The translations under genes and the position numbers were made by a program. The notes under the pieces were generated by a model, which was given only the letters and a program-made list of their open reading frames with translations, did not search any database and was not told the origin of the DNA. A DNA stretch of 42,870 nucleotides from an uncultured Atopobium sp. (GTDB lineage: Bacteria > Actinomycetota > Coriobacteriia > Coriobacteriales > Atopobiaceae): positions 1 through 42,870 of the forward strand of contig CALHVU010000003.1 of the NCBI GenBank assembly GCA_938036925.1, in the 5' to 3' direction. Positions 8,019 through 16,227 of this stretch are shown piece by piece (positions within the stretch are counted from its first letter, which is position 1; every line of letters starts with the position of its first letter).

Positions 8019-8643
8019 TGTTTCCTCCTGTGTCAGAAACGTTATGTAGTAAACCATAATAGGTGTTAGTAAATGCATGTGCTGCAATTTCAGACAGTGC
8101 GTGAATACCTGTTTTTCCCAGTTTAAAAGGGCCAATAGTAAACAGTGGAACAAGGTATTCTTTACTGGTTAGTCCAAGCTGTGTTGTCTCCAAAACATGA
8201 AAAAACTCGTGCATCAAAATAAGATTTTGGGCTTCATGAACCTCAAGTTGATTTTGCTTTGCCCACAGCGCACATGATTGCTCATAGAGTGTGATTTCTT
8301 TTGTACCAGAAACGTAATCACTAAAATAGCGCTGGTTTCCATATACGCAATCAATATCTTTTTTGATAATGGTCAGGCCTTCATCTTTGCAGATTTGAAA
8401 GAAGTCACTTTGACTATGTGACTCTTCAAATACCATGTGTGCAGCGCGCTCACCCTTTGACCAAGCCAAATCAATCACGCGCTCTTTATCCTCTTCAGGA
8501 ATTCGAGCAGCAAAGCGATCCCACAAGAGCTCTTTACGAGCAAGCTCTTTAGTTGGAAACGGAAACCGTGAAGCAGAGTCAGAGATAAACTCCGCTTCAA
8601 GGTTCTCCGGTTTTCTCGCCAAAGTGTGTTCTGCGCTCTGCAT
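8008..8643 (-). CDS. Putative zinc metallopeptidase-like protein (HEFFH)
   Basis: A 211-residue protein that I do not recognise as a named family. Residues around 145-160 read LILMHEFFHVLE, an HExxH zinc site, and a later LSEIAAHAF near residue 190 could supply the third ligand (Glu), as in ImmA/IrrE-like and other gluzincin-like folds. There is no signal peptide or transmembrane segment, so a cytoplasmic role is likely. It starts 6 nt after the stop of the hydantoinase gene with AGGTGA as ribosome site, and its end overlaps the oxidoreductase start by 11 nt. Being wedged between two enzymes of one operon suggests a task in the same pathway, as hydrolase, maturation factor or sensor, which is inference only. 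Confidence 0.7.
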   Translation of the reverse strand: MQSAEHTLARKPENLEAEFISDSASRFPFPTKELARKELLWDRFAARIPEEDKERVIDLAWSKGERAAHMVFEESHSQSDFFQICKDEGLTIIKKDIDCVYGNQRYFSDYVSGTKEITLYEQSCALWAKQNQLEVHEAQNLILMHEFFHVLETTQLGLTSKEYLVPLFTIGPFKLGKTGIHALSEIAAHAFTNTYYGLLHNVSDTGGNNES

Positions 8644-8649
8644 ATAAGT

Positions 8650-10797
8650 TTAGTCACCTAAACGAAGTGTAGCGGCAATGATAACGGGCTCGTCAGATGG
8701 ATAACCGCCCAGCTCAACTGAGGCAAGGCTCAAAATCTGTTCAAGAGAAGTCATTCCAGACAGATCGATAATACGCTTGCCTACCACAACATAGACGTTT
8801 GGCAAATTTGCCCCACCGTCGTTATATACGGTCAAGTCTTCTACCAGGGCTGTTACGCCCTTGCGCCAAGAACTAATGGACTCTTGCAAAACCTCAGCAT
8901 TTGGACGCTGAAGTCTAATAACACCCTCGGAATCAATAAGACGAAGAGCTGTGCGTTTCTTGGTGAGAAGACCAAAGAGCTTCTTTTCTGTTGTGGTTGC
9001 AGTATAAGCAAAGAGCTCAGAAGAGTGAGCAACCTCAGAAACGTTTTCTGCACCCTCTCCAAGATTTTCTACTACAAGCTTTTTAAGCTCGTCTGCGCTC
9101 AAGCGTGTAGCATTAACGTCTTTACTGCGCAGCTCAGTAGCACCAACAGCAATTGCACGAACAACGTGGCGCTGAGTATCCACCTCAACGGTAACCTCAA
9201 CGGTTCCAGGAGCTGCACCCATCTTAATAGCACGAGCTTCCGCCTCGCGCCTAACGCTGACAATATCATCGTCGGTTGGGTTAGTAACACTACGCTCAAC
9301 CATGTCACGGACCATAGCAAGAGCAACACCAATAGTTGAGATGACAGGTGCGTTCTTAGCAATGCGGAACGTATGACCCATGGTCTTTGCCAAGTGTGGT
9401 ACTACCGTAGAAGCGCCACCGCCACCGCCAACGTACACGGTAGTACGAGGATCCATGCCGTAGTCTTTCATAAGCTGTTCCGCTACAGCGCCGTTTTTCT
9501 TTGCGGCAAACGCAAGAACCTGAGCTGCTGCTTCTTCAACACTTACGCCCATATTCTCTGCAAGAGGAGCCCAAGCCGCACGAGCAGCCTCAACAGAACC
9601 GTGAGCGTAATCACCCTCGGGAACAAAACCGGCAAGGTTTGCAGCGCCAGCCATGGTCAAGCAAACGCGAAGACCTCCATCACATTCAATAGCTGCGTAT
9701 TCAGGGTCTCCATCCATAGGACGAACAGCAACCAAACGTGGATTTACAATATTTTCTGCATCGGTATAAACCTCATAATCCAGGTTAGCAATATGAGCAG
9801 AACGAGGTCCCACATCAACAGCCTTACCATCAGAGATTTGAACCATAGAACCGCCACCAATACCAACGGTTCTCACATCTAGTGACGAGAGGTACGTCTT
9901 GTGGCCACCGACTTCTGCGTATTTGACCATAACCTTGCCGTCTTTGACGCAAGAAATATCGGTAGAAGTGCCACCAACTTCAAAGAATAGGCCGTCGGTA
10001 AGCTTCTCATACATTAAAGCGCCAGCTACACCAGCTGCAGGACCAGAAAGAATGGTTAGGATTGGACGATGACGGACCTCATCAACAGTCATAACACCGC
10101 CGTCGCAGCGCATAACCATAAGCGGTGACTCAATGCCTGCCTCGCGAATACTCTTGTCAGTCATATTTGCAGCTTCAAGCATCTTTGGCATGATAGACGC
10201 ATTAACAACTGCTGTACGAGTACGGATAGCCAGGCCATAAAGCTTAGAGATGTCATTTGTAGCCGTAGCAGGAACTTCTCTATCAGAGCATTCTGCAATT
10301 ACGGCGTTCTCGTTAGTTGGATCGTCTACGCTAAATGCTTCGGCTGCAACATAAGAAGTTGAACCTTCCGAGAAGAGCTGTTCGATTGCGCTCTTAATAC
10401 CAGCTTCTACATCGGAGGATGTGTCTACAAAAGCATTTTTGGTACGCAGGAATTTACCGGCAGCAAGTTCAATATCGCCAACGTTTGTGTCACTCTTGCT
10501 CTTGGCTCCCTGAAGACCACTACCAAGCGTTACGATACCAACCTGAGCAACATCACCCTCAAGCAGGGCGTTTGTTGCTTGAGTAGTACCGTGAGCAATA
10601 AAGACAACATCTTCAGGCTTAATGTTGTGCTGCTCCATAACACCATGAAGCACCTGCACAATACCTGCTGCGACACCCGCTTCAGCGGTGTGTGTGGTAG
10701 GTGTTTTAACCGTGCCGATAATTTCGTACGTATCATTGTCGATGGCAACAGCATCAGTAAATGTTCCGCCAACGTCGATTCCAATACGAACTTTCAC
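8650..10797 (-). CDS. Hydantoinase/oxoprolinase family protein (HyuA-like)
   Basis: A 715-residue protein of the ATP-using hydantoinase A/5-oxoprolinase family, ASKHA-fold enzymes that open hydantoins or related lactams in the cytoplasm. Visible: the first phosphate loop GIDVGGTFTDAVAID at residues 6-20, AHGTTQATNALLEG near residue 68, the TILSGPAAGVAGA segment near residue 245, GGTSTDISCV near residue 270 and a Gly-rich VGGGGGAS near residue 455. The start is GTG at 10797 with GAGGAGGAAAC upstream. No HyuB-type partner gene lies nearby, although many family members work with one; the operon instead has the HExxH protein and a flavoprotein. Substrate unknown. The permease upstream may import it. 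Confidence 0.88.
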   Translation of the reverse strand: MKVRIGIDVGGTFTDAVAIDNDTYEIIGTVKTPTTHTAEAGVAAGIVQVLHGVMEQHNIKPEDVVFIAHGTTQATNALLEGDVAQVGIVTLGSGLQGAKSKSDTNVGDIELAAGKFLRTKNAFVDTSSDVEAGIKSAIEQLFSEGSTSYVAAEAFSVDDPTNENAVIAECSDREVPATATNDISKLYGLAIRTRTAVVNASIMPKMLEAANMTDKSIREAGIESPLMVMRCDGGVMTVDEVRHRPILTILSGPAAGVAGALMYEKLTDGLFFEVGGTSTDISCVKDGKVMVKYAEVGGHKTYLSSLDVRTVGIGGGSMVQISDGKAVDVGPRSAHIANLDYEVYTDAENIVNPRLVAVRPMDGDPEYAAIECDGGLRVCLTMAGAANLAGFVPEGDYAHGSVEAARAAWAPLAENMGVSVEEAAAQVLAFAAKKNGAVAEQLMKDYGMDPRTTVYVGGGGGASTVVPHLAKTMGHTFRIAKNAPVISTIGVALAMVRDMVERSVTNPTDDDIVSVRREAEARAIKMGAAPGTVEVTVEVDTQRHVVRAIAVGATELRSKDVNATRLSADELKKLVVENLGEGAENVSEVAHSSELFAYTATTTEKKLFGLLTKKRTALRLIDSEGVIRLQRPNAEVLQESISSWRKGVTALVEDLTVYNDGGANLPNVYVVVGKRIIDLSGMTSLEQILSLASVELGGYPSDEPVIIAATLRLGD

Positions 10798-10833
10798 GTT
10801 TCCTCCTCGATTTACAGCAATCTATCAGCTGCA

Positions 10834-10878
10834 AGAAAAAACGAGGCGAGAAGCCCACAACAAGAGGGTCTTCTCGCC
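10834..10878 (-). terminator. Terminator/attenuator between permease and hydantoinase genes
   Basis: Arms GGCGAGAAG (10845-10853) and CTTCTCGCC (10870-10878) close a 16-nt loop with further CC/GG pairs, followed on the minus strand by T6 (10841-10836). Each arm is a copy of the window-wide GGCGAGAA word. It lies inside a same-strand gene block, so it may reduce transcription of the downstream hydantoinase genes rather than end the unit. Confidence 0.85.
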
Positions 10879-10891
10879 CCAAGGTCAGAAC

Positions 10892-12193
10892 TTAGAAGTA
10901 CAGAACACCAGACAGAATTACACCAATGATGGAAACTGCCCAGAGGTAAGGAAGCATCTTACGAGTAACGGTGTTGACGTCAACCTCGCAGAAGTTTGCA
11001 GTCCAAACGTTCTGAGTGTTGGTTGGGTCGCCACCAGCCTGGATGCGCTCTGCAGACAGGAATGCACCCATGACAGCAAGAGGATTCAAGGTGTTCAGGC
11101 CAATGATAAGAGCTGCGATACCAGAACCAAGACCAAACATGTTCATAGGTCCACGATACAAAGCCAATGGCGAGAGAACCGCAAAGAAGATGATGTATGC
11201 AACAAGGTTCTGTGGCATGATGCCGAGCAGGAATGGGTTAAGGACTGCCTTAACCGTTGGGTTGGTAACTGCAAGGTAAAGGATACCAATGCCAACCATC
11301 AGGATGATTGCAGGACCAGCGTCGGTTACACCGTCATAGCAAGTCTTTGCAAGAAGATTCATTGCCTTGCTGAAGCTCTTAGAGGTGAACAGCAGGCACC
11401 ACAGAATACCAACGGTAAATGCTGGAGTAACAGGAACCTTCAAGAAAGCAACAAGCACAATAGGAATGAGTGGAGTCAGCATTGCAAGACCACCAGCAAC
11501 GCCGGTGAGCTGCTTGGAGTTGCTCTGCTCAGCAACTGGAGCGCTAAAGGCAAACTTAATGCCATTACGCTTGAACTCAACAACAATCATGATCAAAGTT
11601 GCAATACCAGTTGCAACAGCCAGATAAACCTCAAAACCCTGAACCTGAGCAATGTCTAGGTTGAAGAGCTTAGCGAAGGTTGTCCAGTTGGCAATATTGA
11701 GTGCCAGACCAGTGGTAAAGGACATCAAGAAGATACATGCTGCACTAGCTGCGGGAACACCAACAGAAATCAAAATTGGCAGAACGATTGAGCCAACCAT
11801 GATGATAGATCCCAAGCCAGAAAGTGTCGTGAAGAGGACAGCCACTGCGATAGACATAATCAAGGTGATTACCAGGGGCTTATCGCCACCAAGCTCTGCG
11901 CTCTTCTTGATGATTGTCTCGGTAACACCAGTTTTGTTCATAAGCTGACCCAACCATGCACCAAAAATAACAGCCATGATTGCGGCGCCCATACGAACAG
12001 TACCAGCCTCAAATACTGATGTCAGCCAGCCAATTTCTTTTCCGTCACCATCTTTTCCAAACATTGGAACGCCTGCGATGACACAAATCAAAATGGCCAT
12101 CAGTGGCAGGGCAAGCAGAGTTGGGATCTTCTTAGTCATCATCAATGCAGCTACAGCCACAAAGACCAAGAGGATCAAAATACCCTGAACCAT
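10892..12193 (-). CDS. Putative organic-anion permease (ion transporter superfamily, CitMHS/GntP-like)
   Basis: A 433-residue integral membrane protein with about 11-12 hydrophobic segments from the first residues (ILILLVFVAVAALMM) to the last (AVSIIGVILSGVLYF). The duplicated halves and the segments ITLIMSIAVAVLFTTLSGLGSIIMVGSIVLPI and MVGIGILYLAVTNPTVKAVLN are typical of the ion transporter (IT) superfamily, which carries citrate, gluconate and dicarboxylates. The exact family and substrate cannot be settled by eye. Start ATG at 12193 with AGGAGG 6 nt upstream. It lies between the ROK-type regulator and the hydantoinase gene on one strand, so it most likely imports the substrate of that pathway. 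Confidence 0.8.
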   Translation of the reverse strand: MVQGILILLVFVAVAALMMTKKIPTLLALPLMAILICVIAGVPMFGKDGDGKEIGWLTSVFEAGTVRMGAAIMAVIFGAWLGQLMNKTGVTETIIKKSAELGGDKPLVITLIMSIAVAVLFTTLSGLGSIIMVGSIVLPILISVGVPAASAACIFLMSFTTGLALNIANWTTFAKLFNLDIAQVQGFEVYLAVATGIATLIMIVVEFKRNGIKFAFSAPVAEQSNSKQLTGVAGGLAMLTPLIPIVLVAFLKVPVTPAFTVGILWCLLFTSKSFSKAMNLLAKTCYDGVTDAGPAIILMVGIGILYLAVTNPTVKAVLNPFLLGIMPQNLVAYIIFFAVLSPLALYRGPMNMFGLGSGIAALIIGLNTLNPLAVMGAFLSAERIQAGGDPTNTQNVWTANFCEVDVNTVTRKMLPYLWAVSIIGVILSGVLYF

Positions 12194-12213
12194 GTTTCCT
12201 CCTTAGGAACACA

Positions 12214-12252
12214 TTGTTTGATAGCAAGTGCAGCTATCTCTCCTTCAAACAA
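12214..12252. promoter_or_regulatory. Candidate operator upstream of the permease gene
   Basis: TTGTTTGATAGC (12214-12225) is mirrored by GCTATC (12233-12238) and TCAAACAA (12245-12252), giving an interrupted inverted repeat 21-60 nt before the permease start. It is the only strong dyad in the 12194-12434 spacer and could bind the adjacent regulator or form an mRNA leader hairpin. Confidence 0.45.
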
Positions 12253-12434
12253 CCTACACGTACTTCTATAGATGCCTGAGCACCATGTTGACGACTTTGA
12301 TGAGCAGACAAAGTCGAGAAACACCTTTGTTCCAGCGCGGCACATAGCGTACTACTTCCCCACAAGCACCTTGCTTTTCTTACGCAAGCCTTACCGATTT
12401 CTTGCACATGACCTGCGAAAGTCTTACCAAATAC

Positions 12435-13496
12435 CTACACTGAACTTACTGGATGCCAGCCAGAAACAAGCACTTGTTTCCAAAGCTGGACAGTTTCTGG
12501 ACAAAGACAGGCAAATCTTAGGGCAGAAACAGCATCTCTCAGTAAGTTTCTTGAAGTCATTCTTGTTACGATCAGTTTTGGAAATTCCTCAAACTGAGCA
12601 AATTTTTGCACCAAAAGCGCAGGAGTAGACAGCGCCTTATTGAGCGCATCCGTCTTAAGCAAAGAGGCAGAACCATCTTCTTCAGGTACAGATACAACTA
12701 CAGCATCAACAGAGAAAAGACTCTGAACGGCGCTTATAAGATTCATTAATGCATCAAGCTGCAGGCCCTCTGAGGTAACAAGCTGCTGAGTAATATCAGC
12801 ATTTAGTCCCTCTTTCATTGGAAGAGGGACGTTATCGCAAACAACTTGAGCCACAACTCGTGATCCAAATGAAAGATGCAAGTACGAAGAAACGCCCTCA
12901 ATGTTGTCCGTGCTCTCAACATGAGAAAGGGCAAAGTCACTCTGCTCAAACTGCTTCACCACTACCCTGAAGGTGGTCTTTAATGCTTGTACCAGAGAAA
13001 TTGTTGCCGAATCATGGCCCGTTGAATACATGACGGAAAGCTCTGATTCCAGCACATCGCCTTCAAGCAAAACTCCAATTCCCTTAAGAATTGCGTCGTC
13101 AACAATAAGCCTTGTAAGAGCAGCTTCAATCCCCTCAAGAAGGGTTTTTCCCGAAGGAGCTTCTTCTGATAGCGTGATGCGAGCGTGCTCGTTAAGAGTC
13201 ATGTCCACAAGTATAAGTTCCTGACTCTGGCGAGAAACTCTGACGAGTCCCAAGAGACCAAATTCTGGAGCAAGTTGCAGAAGAGTCTTTGATCTACCAG
13301 CGGTTACTACGCGCTCTGGACTTTCTTCAACCATTTTTGACTGAAGCAAGTCTTGGACAATAGTAGTAACGGTACTAGGAGAAAGAGATAATTCACGTGC
13401 CAATTCAACACGAGACAGAGCGTTTTTCTCGCACAGTGCTTGAATAACAGCGCGTTTATTGGAATATGCAATATCTTTAGTGCTGACAATTGACAT
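12435..13496 (-). CDS. ROK/XylR-type transcriptional regulator, degenerate sugar domain
   Basis: A 353-residue protein with an N-terminal MarR-like winged helix (SNKRAVIQALCEKNALSRVELARELSLSPSTVTTIVQDLL, residues 12-51) followed by a wing and GRSKTLLQL, as in NagC/XylR ROK regulators. The C-terminal part follows the ROK order (a beta strand near ILVDMTLNEHARITL, then ILKGIGVLLEGDV), but I cannot find the CGxxGC zinc motif or a clear sugar-kinase ENDA-type loop, so the ligand may not be a sugar. Start ATG at 13496 with GGAGGGG upstream. A perfect 23-bp dyad at 13532-13554, 36 nt upstream, suggests autoregulation. It heads the permease-hydantoinase block on the same strand and probably controls it. 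Confidence 0.85.
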   Translation of the reverse strand: MSIVSTKDIAYSNKRAVIQALCEKNALSRVELARELSLSPSTVTTIVQDLLQSKMVEESPERVVTAGRSKTLLQLAPEFGLLGLVRVSRQSQELILVDMTLNEHARITLSEEAPSGKTLLEGIEAALTRLIVDDAILKGIGVLLEGDVLESELSVMYSTGHDSATISLVQALKTTFRVVVKQFEQSDFALSHVESTDNIEGVSSYLHLSFGSRVVAQVVCDNVPLPMKEGLNADITQQLVTSEGLQLDALMNLISAVQSLFSVDAVVVSVPEEDGSASLLKTDALNKALSTPALLVQKFAQFEEFPKLIVTRMTSRNLLRDAVSALRFACLCPETVQLWKQVLVSGWHPVSSV

Positions 13497-13531
13497 ACGT
13501 GTCCCCTCCTCTCCATTTCTGCCTGTACTAC

Positions 13532-13554
13532 CTTATTTCGACTCTCGAAATAAG
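13532..13554. promoter_or_regulatory. Perfect dyad operator upstream of the ROK-type regulator
   Basis: CTTATTTCGA (13532-13541), spacer CTC, TCGAAATAAG (13545-13554): 10-bp perfect arms in the regulator's promoter region. No stem-loop T-run follows, so a protein-binding site is more likely than a terminator. Confidence 0.65.
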
Positions 13555-13643
13555 TCCATCAAACTGAGAAAGGAACGGGACTAACGGTATGAAATTATCG
13601 CCAAATGGTCATGCTGAACAATTTTGAAAACAGTGCCGATTCT

Positions 13644-14441
13644 TTACGCCAACTCTTCCAGAATACGACGCATTTCTTTCTGAACGCCCTGCTCGGTGTT
13701 AGGTGCAATGACCTTGGTGGCAATTGTCTTGAGCGCGTAGCGAGCGTTGTCCATAACGTACGCGGTGCCCGCATAACGCAGCATAGCGTAGTCGTTCATG
13801 GAGTCGCCAAAAACGGCAATCTGGTCGCGAGAAATGCCATAGTACCTGCGAATCTGCTCAAGTCCTGTGGCCTTGTTCACACCACGAGGCACCACGTCAA
13901 TCCACGTCTCGCCGGAAGGCATGAACGAAAGCCTGTCGCCCATCTCGCGCTCAAGAATCATGGCCATGTCCATCGAGCGAGCCCTTGAATCACAGCAAAT
14001 AGCAGCCTTGATGATGCTGACGTCAGGTGAAGGTGGATCAAACACGCGCTCAGCGTTAGGCAGGTCTTTATCCAGCTCGCGCACAAACGAGCTCTGGTCA
14101 TCCAGCAAATACGTATGTGTGCGGTCATAAACTACCAGGTGAATACAGTCAAACTCGGACGTCAACTCAAACAGCTTACGAATAGAAGCTGACGAGAAAA
14201 CCTCGCGGTCGACGACTTCGTTCTCTACATAGACCTGCGTGCCCAGGGAAGCCACGTAGTCAATCTTGTCTGCAACCGGCTCAAACAACCAGCGCAGCGT
14301 ATCATAGCGACGACCAGAGCTTGCGACAAAGTGAACGCCACGCTTGTATAGCTCTTCGATCAGCTCAAATGTCTCTGGCGGAACCTCGGAATTCTGGTCC
14401 AGCAGCGTACCGTCCATGTCCGATGCAATGAGTTTAATCAT
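13644..14441 (-). CDS. HAD-superfamily hydrolase, Cof type (1)
   Basis: A 265-residue phosphatase-like protein of the Cof/IIB subclass. Motif I is SDMDGTLL (residues 7-14, nucleophile Asp), motif II is VASSGR near residue 40, and motif IV is VFGDSMNDYAML near residue 210, preceded by the conserved Lys of motif III (VNKATGLEQI). Such enzymes dephosphorylate sugar phosphates or FMN in the cytoplasm; the substrate is not readable. Start ATG at 14441, 1 nt after the stop of the second HAD gene, so the pair is co-translated. The two proteins share the same layout but differ throughout, so they are an old duplication at most. Confidence 0.9.
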   Translation of the reverse strand: MIKLIASDMDGTLLDQNSEVPPETFELIEELYKRGVHFVASSGRRYDTLRWLFEPVADKIDYVASLGTQVYVENEVVDREVFSSASIRKLFELTSEFDCIHLVVYDRTHTYLLDDQSSFVRELDKDLPNAERVFDPPSPDVSIIKAAICCDSRARSMDMAMILEREMGDRLSFMPSGETWIDVVPRGVNKATGLEQIRRYYGISRDQIAVFGDSMNDYAMLRYAGTAYVMDNARYALKTIATKVIAPNTEQGVQKEMRRILEELA

Positions 14442-14442
14442 G

Positions 14443-15300
14443 CTAGTTCTCCATCATAAAACGGGGTGTCTCCCCTGCTTTTGTTGCGCGCACCAGCTCT
14501 AGCAGGGCGTGCGCAACACCGTCATCTGCAGAGGCACCTACGTGATGCTTTGCTACCTGCTTGACCTCTGGAATTGCGTTTGCCACCGCCACCGAGTGCG
14601 GAACTTTACTTAAAATCTCAACGTCATTCTCGCCGTCTCCAAAAACAAGCACCTCTTCTGGAGAAATGCCTGTTCTTTCCAGGAGTGTTTCAAAGCCAGT
14701 CAGCTTGGACACACCCTTGGGCAGCACGTCAAACCACTGGGGAACAACCGACATGGTGTACACGTCTGGGCAGGCTGCGGCCACTTTCTGGCGACAGCGC
14801 TCCATGTCCTCTTCTGTTCCCGGACAAGCAATTGTTGCGGCGACAAAATCGACGTCATTGGGGACTTGATCAACAATGCCCGAAACAAACACCAACTTAC
14901 GCTCGTAATCGGCGAGAATATCTTTGTCCAGCGGGCCGACAACATAGGCCGGGTTAAAAAGGTTAGTCTTCTCTGGATAGCAGACCAAGAACATGTTCTT
15001 CTCGTCAGCAAGAGCATCTGCGACGCCCTGCAACGTTTTGTGGTCAAAGATGGAGAGCGAGATAGTCTTGCCCTTGTACAGCACGCGCTTGCCCGTGGAC
15101 ATGACGCCCGTTTGCATGCACGCCTCATCAAGACTGAAGAGACGCATCAACTCAACGTAATCTCGGCCGGTACAGGGACCAAACGCGATGTCCGTTTCTT
15201 CCAGGAGCGTGTGAATAGCCTTGCGTGTGAAGTCCGACACGCGTCTGTTGCCAAAAGGCACCAGCGTGTTATCCATATCAGATAAAACAAGCTTAATCAC
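14443..15300 (-). CDS. HAD-superfamily hydrolase, Cof type (2)
   Basis: A 285-residue Cof-type HAD hydrolase. Motif I reads SDMDNTLVP, with Asn where Gly is usual; motif II GPCTGRDY; motif III Lys in GVSKLTGFE; motif IV VFGDGENDVEIL near residue 220. The start is GTG at 15300, with GGGGGA about 6 nt upstream. First gene of the two-gene HAD unit. The 140-nt spacer upstream (15301-15440) is GC-rich and shows no gene. Substrate unknown. Confidence 0.9.
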   Translation of the reverse strand: MIKLVLSDMDNTLVPFGNRRVSDFTRKAIHTLLEETDIAFGPCTGRDYVELMRLFSLDEACMQTGVMSTGKRVLYKGKTISLSIFDHKTLQGVADALADEKNMFLVCYPEKTNLFNPAYVVGPLDKDILADYERKLVFVSGIVDQVPNDVDFVAATIACPGTEEDMERCRQKVAAACPDVYTMSVVPQWFDVLPKGVSKLTGFETLLERTGISPEEVLVFGDGENDVEILSKVPHSVAVANAIPEVKQVAKHHVGASADDGVAHALLELVRATKAGETPRFMMEN

Positions 15301-15440
15301 AAACGTCCCCCGTTACTGCATGCTGCGTAGCTGGGCAAACGCGACGCGCGTCGCAGCCCAAGCGGACGCAGCTCTACGCCGAAGCAGCTTGAGCCGGAAA
15401 GCTCCAGGTCGGCACGACTCTAAGCTGCGGCGTTGCACTT

Positions 15441-15983
15441 CTACCTTGTTGAACTATGTGCCAAGACGTCAAAGCGATCAATCTTGAGCAACACTTGGTC
15501 TAGTCCAATCATACCCGAGAGACGCACCTTTGACGTGTCCGAAGTCCAAATTAGAAGATCTCTAAATCCAGAACCTCGACGGCCGCCGACCCACTCCATA
15601 CGCTTAATATCCTGGTAATTGATGGTAATCTCGTGTCCAAGGAACGGGACCATGACCATCTCATCGTCAAACAGCGAGACTTTGTAGCGGCTCAAGATGT
15701 ACCACGCCATAAACATAACAACCGAGAAGGACGCAAAAAACGCCATAACAATGTCTGGGTTTGGCGTGAACACGTTAACGTAGCAGAGCCAGCCGAGAAT
15801 AACTGCGATGGCGCTGACAAACGCCATGTCGATAATGAGCGAACGCGTGAGCGATGCGGGAGTCACGTAGGTATCGTGGTGGCTATGGCGGCGCTCGGAG
15901 ATTCCAACATTGCCCGAGTGCTCCAAAATCGCAGCTGTAACGGGTGCCGCAACGACAATTATTCCAAACAACACTGCGAGCAT
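15441..15983 (-). CDS. Membrane protein with PH-like domain
   Basis: A 180-residue protein with an N-terminal hydrophobic segment (residues 1-19), a polar His-rich stretch (ISERRHSHHDTY), two further membrane helices (about 48-68 and 76-97), then a beta-rich C-terminal part beginning YKVSLFDDEMVMVPFLGHEITINYQDIKRMEW. That last part has the strand pattern of bacterial PH-like (bPH/YdbT type) domains, which sit at the membrane face. The layout, a helix pair followed by a PH-like domain, resembles the protein encoded at 20218-20883. Function unknown. Confidence 0.7.
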   Translation of the reverse strand: MLAVLFGIIVVAAPVTAAILEHSGNVGISERRHSHHDTYVTPASLTRSLIIDMAFVSAIAVILGWLCYVNVFTPNPDIVMAFFASFSVVMFMAWYILSRYKVSLFDDEMVMVPFLGHEITINYQDIKRMEWVGGRRGSGFRDLLIWTSDTSKVRLSGMIGLDQVLLKIDRFDVLAHSSTR

Positions 15984-16036
15984 TGCGACCTCCCTTTCCC
16001 CACGAAAAAAAAGAACGATGACCCCTCTTAATTATG

Positions 16037-16083
16037 CTACGCTCCCGCCCGCCATTAATTGACAAGGGTGAACGGGAGCGTAG
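16037..16083 (-). terminator. Stem-loop downstream of pepT
   Basis: Perfect 11-bp arms CTACGCTCCCG (16037-16047) and CGGGAGCGTAG (16073-16083) around a 25-nt loop. No clear T-run follows, so it may stabilise an mRNA end rather than terminate alone. Between it and the pepT stop (16100-16227) lies a very GC-rich, GCG-rich spacer without a gene. Confidence 0.5.
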
Positions 16084-16227
16084 ACGGTAGCAATCAAGCT
16101 ATGAATGGCAAAATCGCACGTCAAACGGGTGCGGGCGACGGGCGGCGCGGGTCGCGCGGGTGCGAGCGCGGCGTGCGAGCTGCGACGGTCGGCGTGGCGC
16201 GGGCGGCGTGCGGTCGCGACGCGGGCG

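Noticed and set aside
12194..12434. Plus-strand frame overlapping the regulator's 3' end (118 codons from 12272)
   Set aside because: It has no ribosome site and lies largely opposite the regulator coding sequence.
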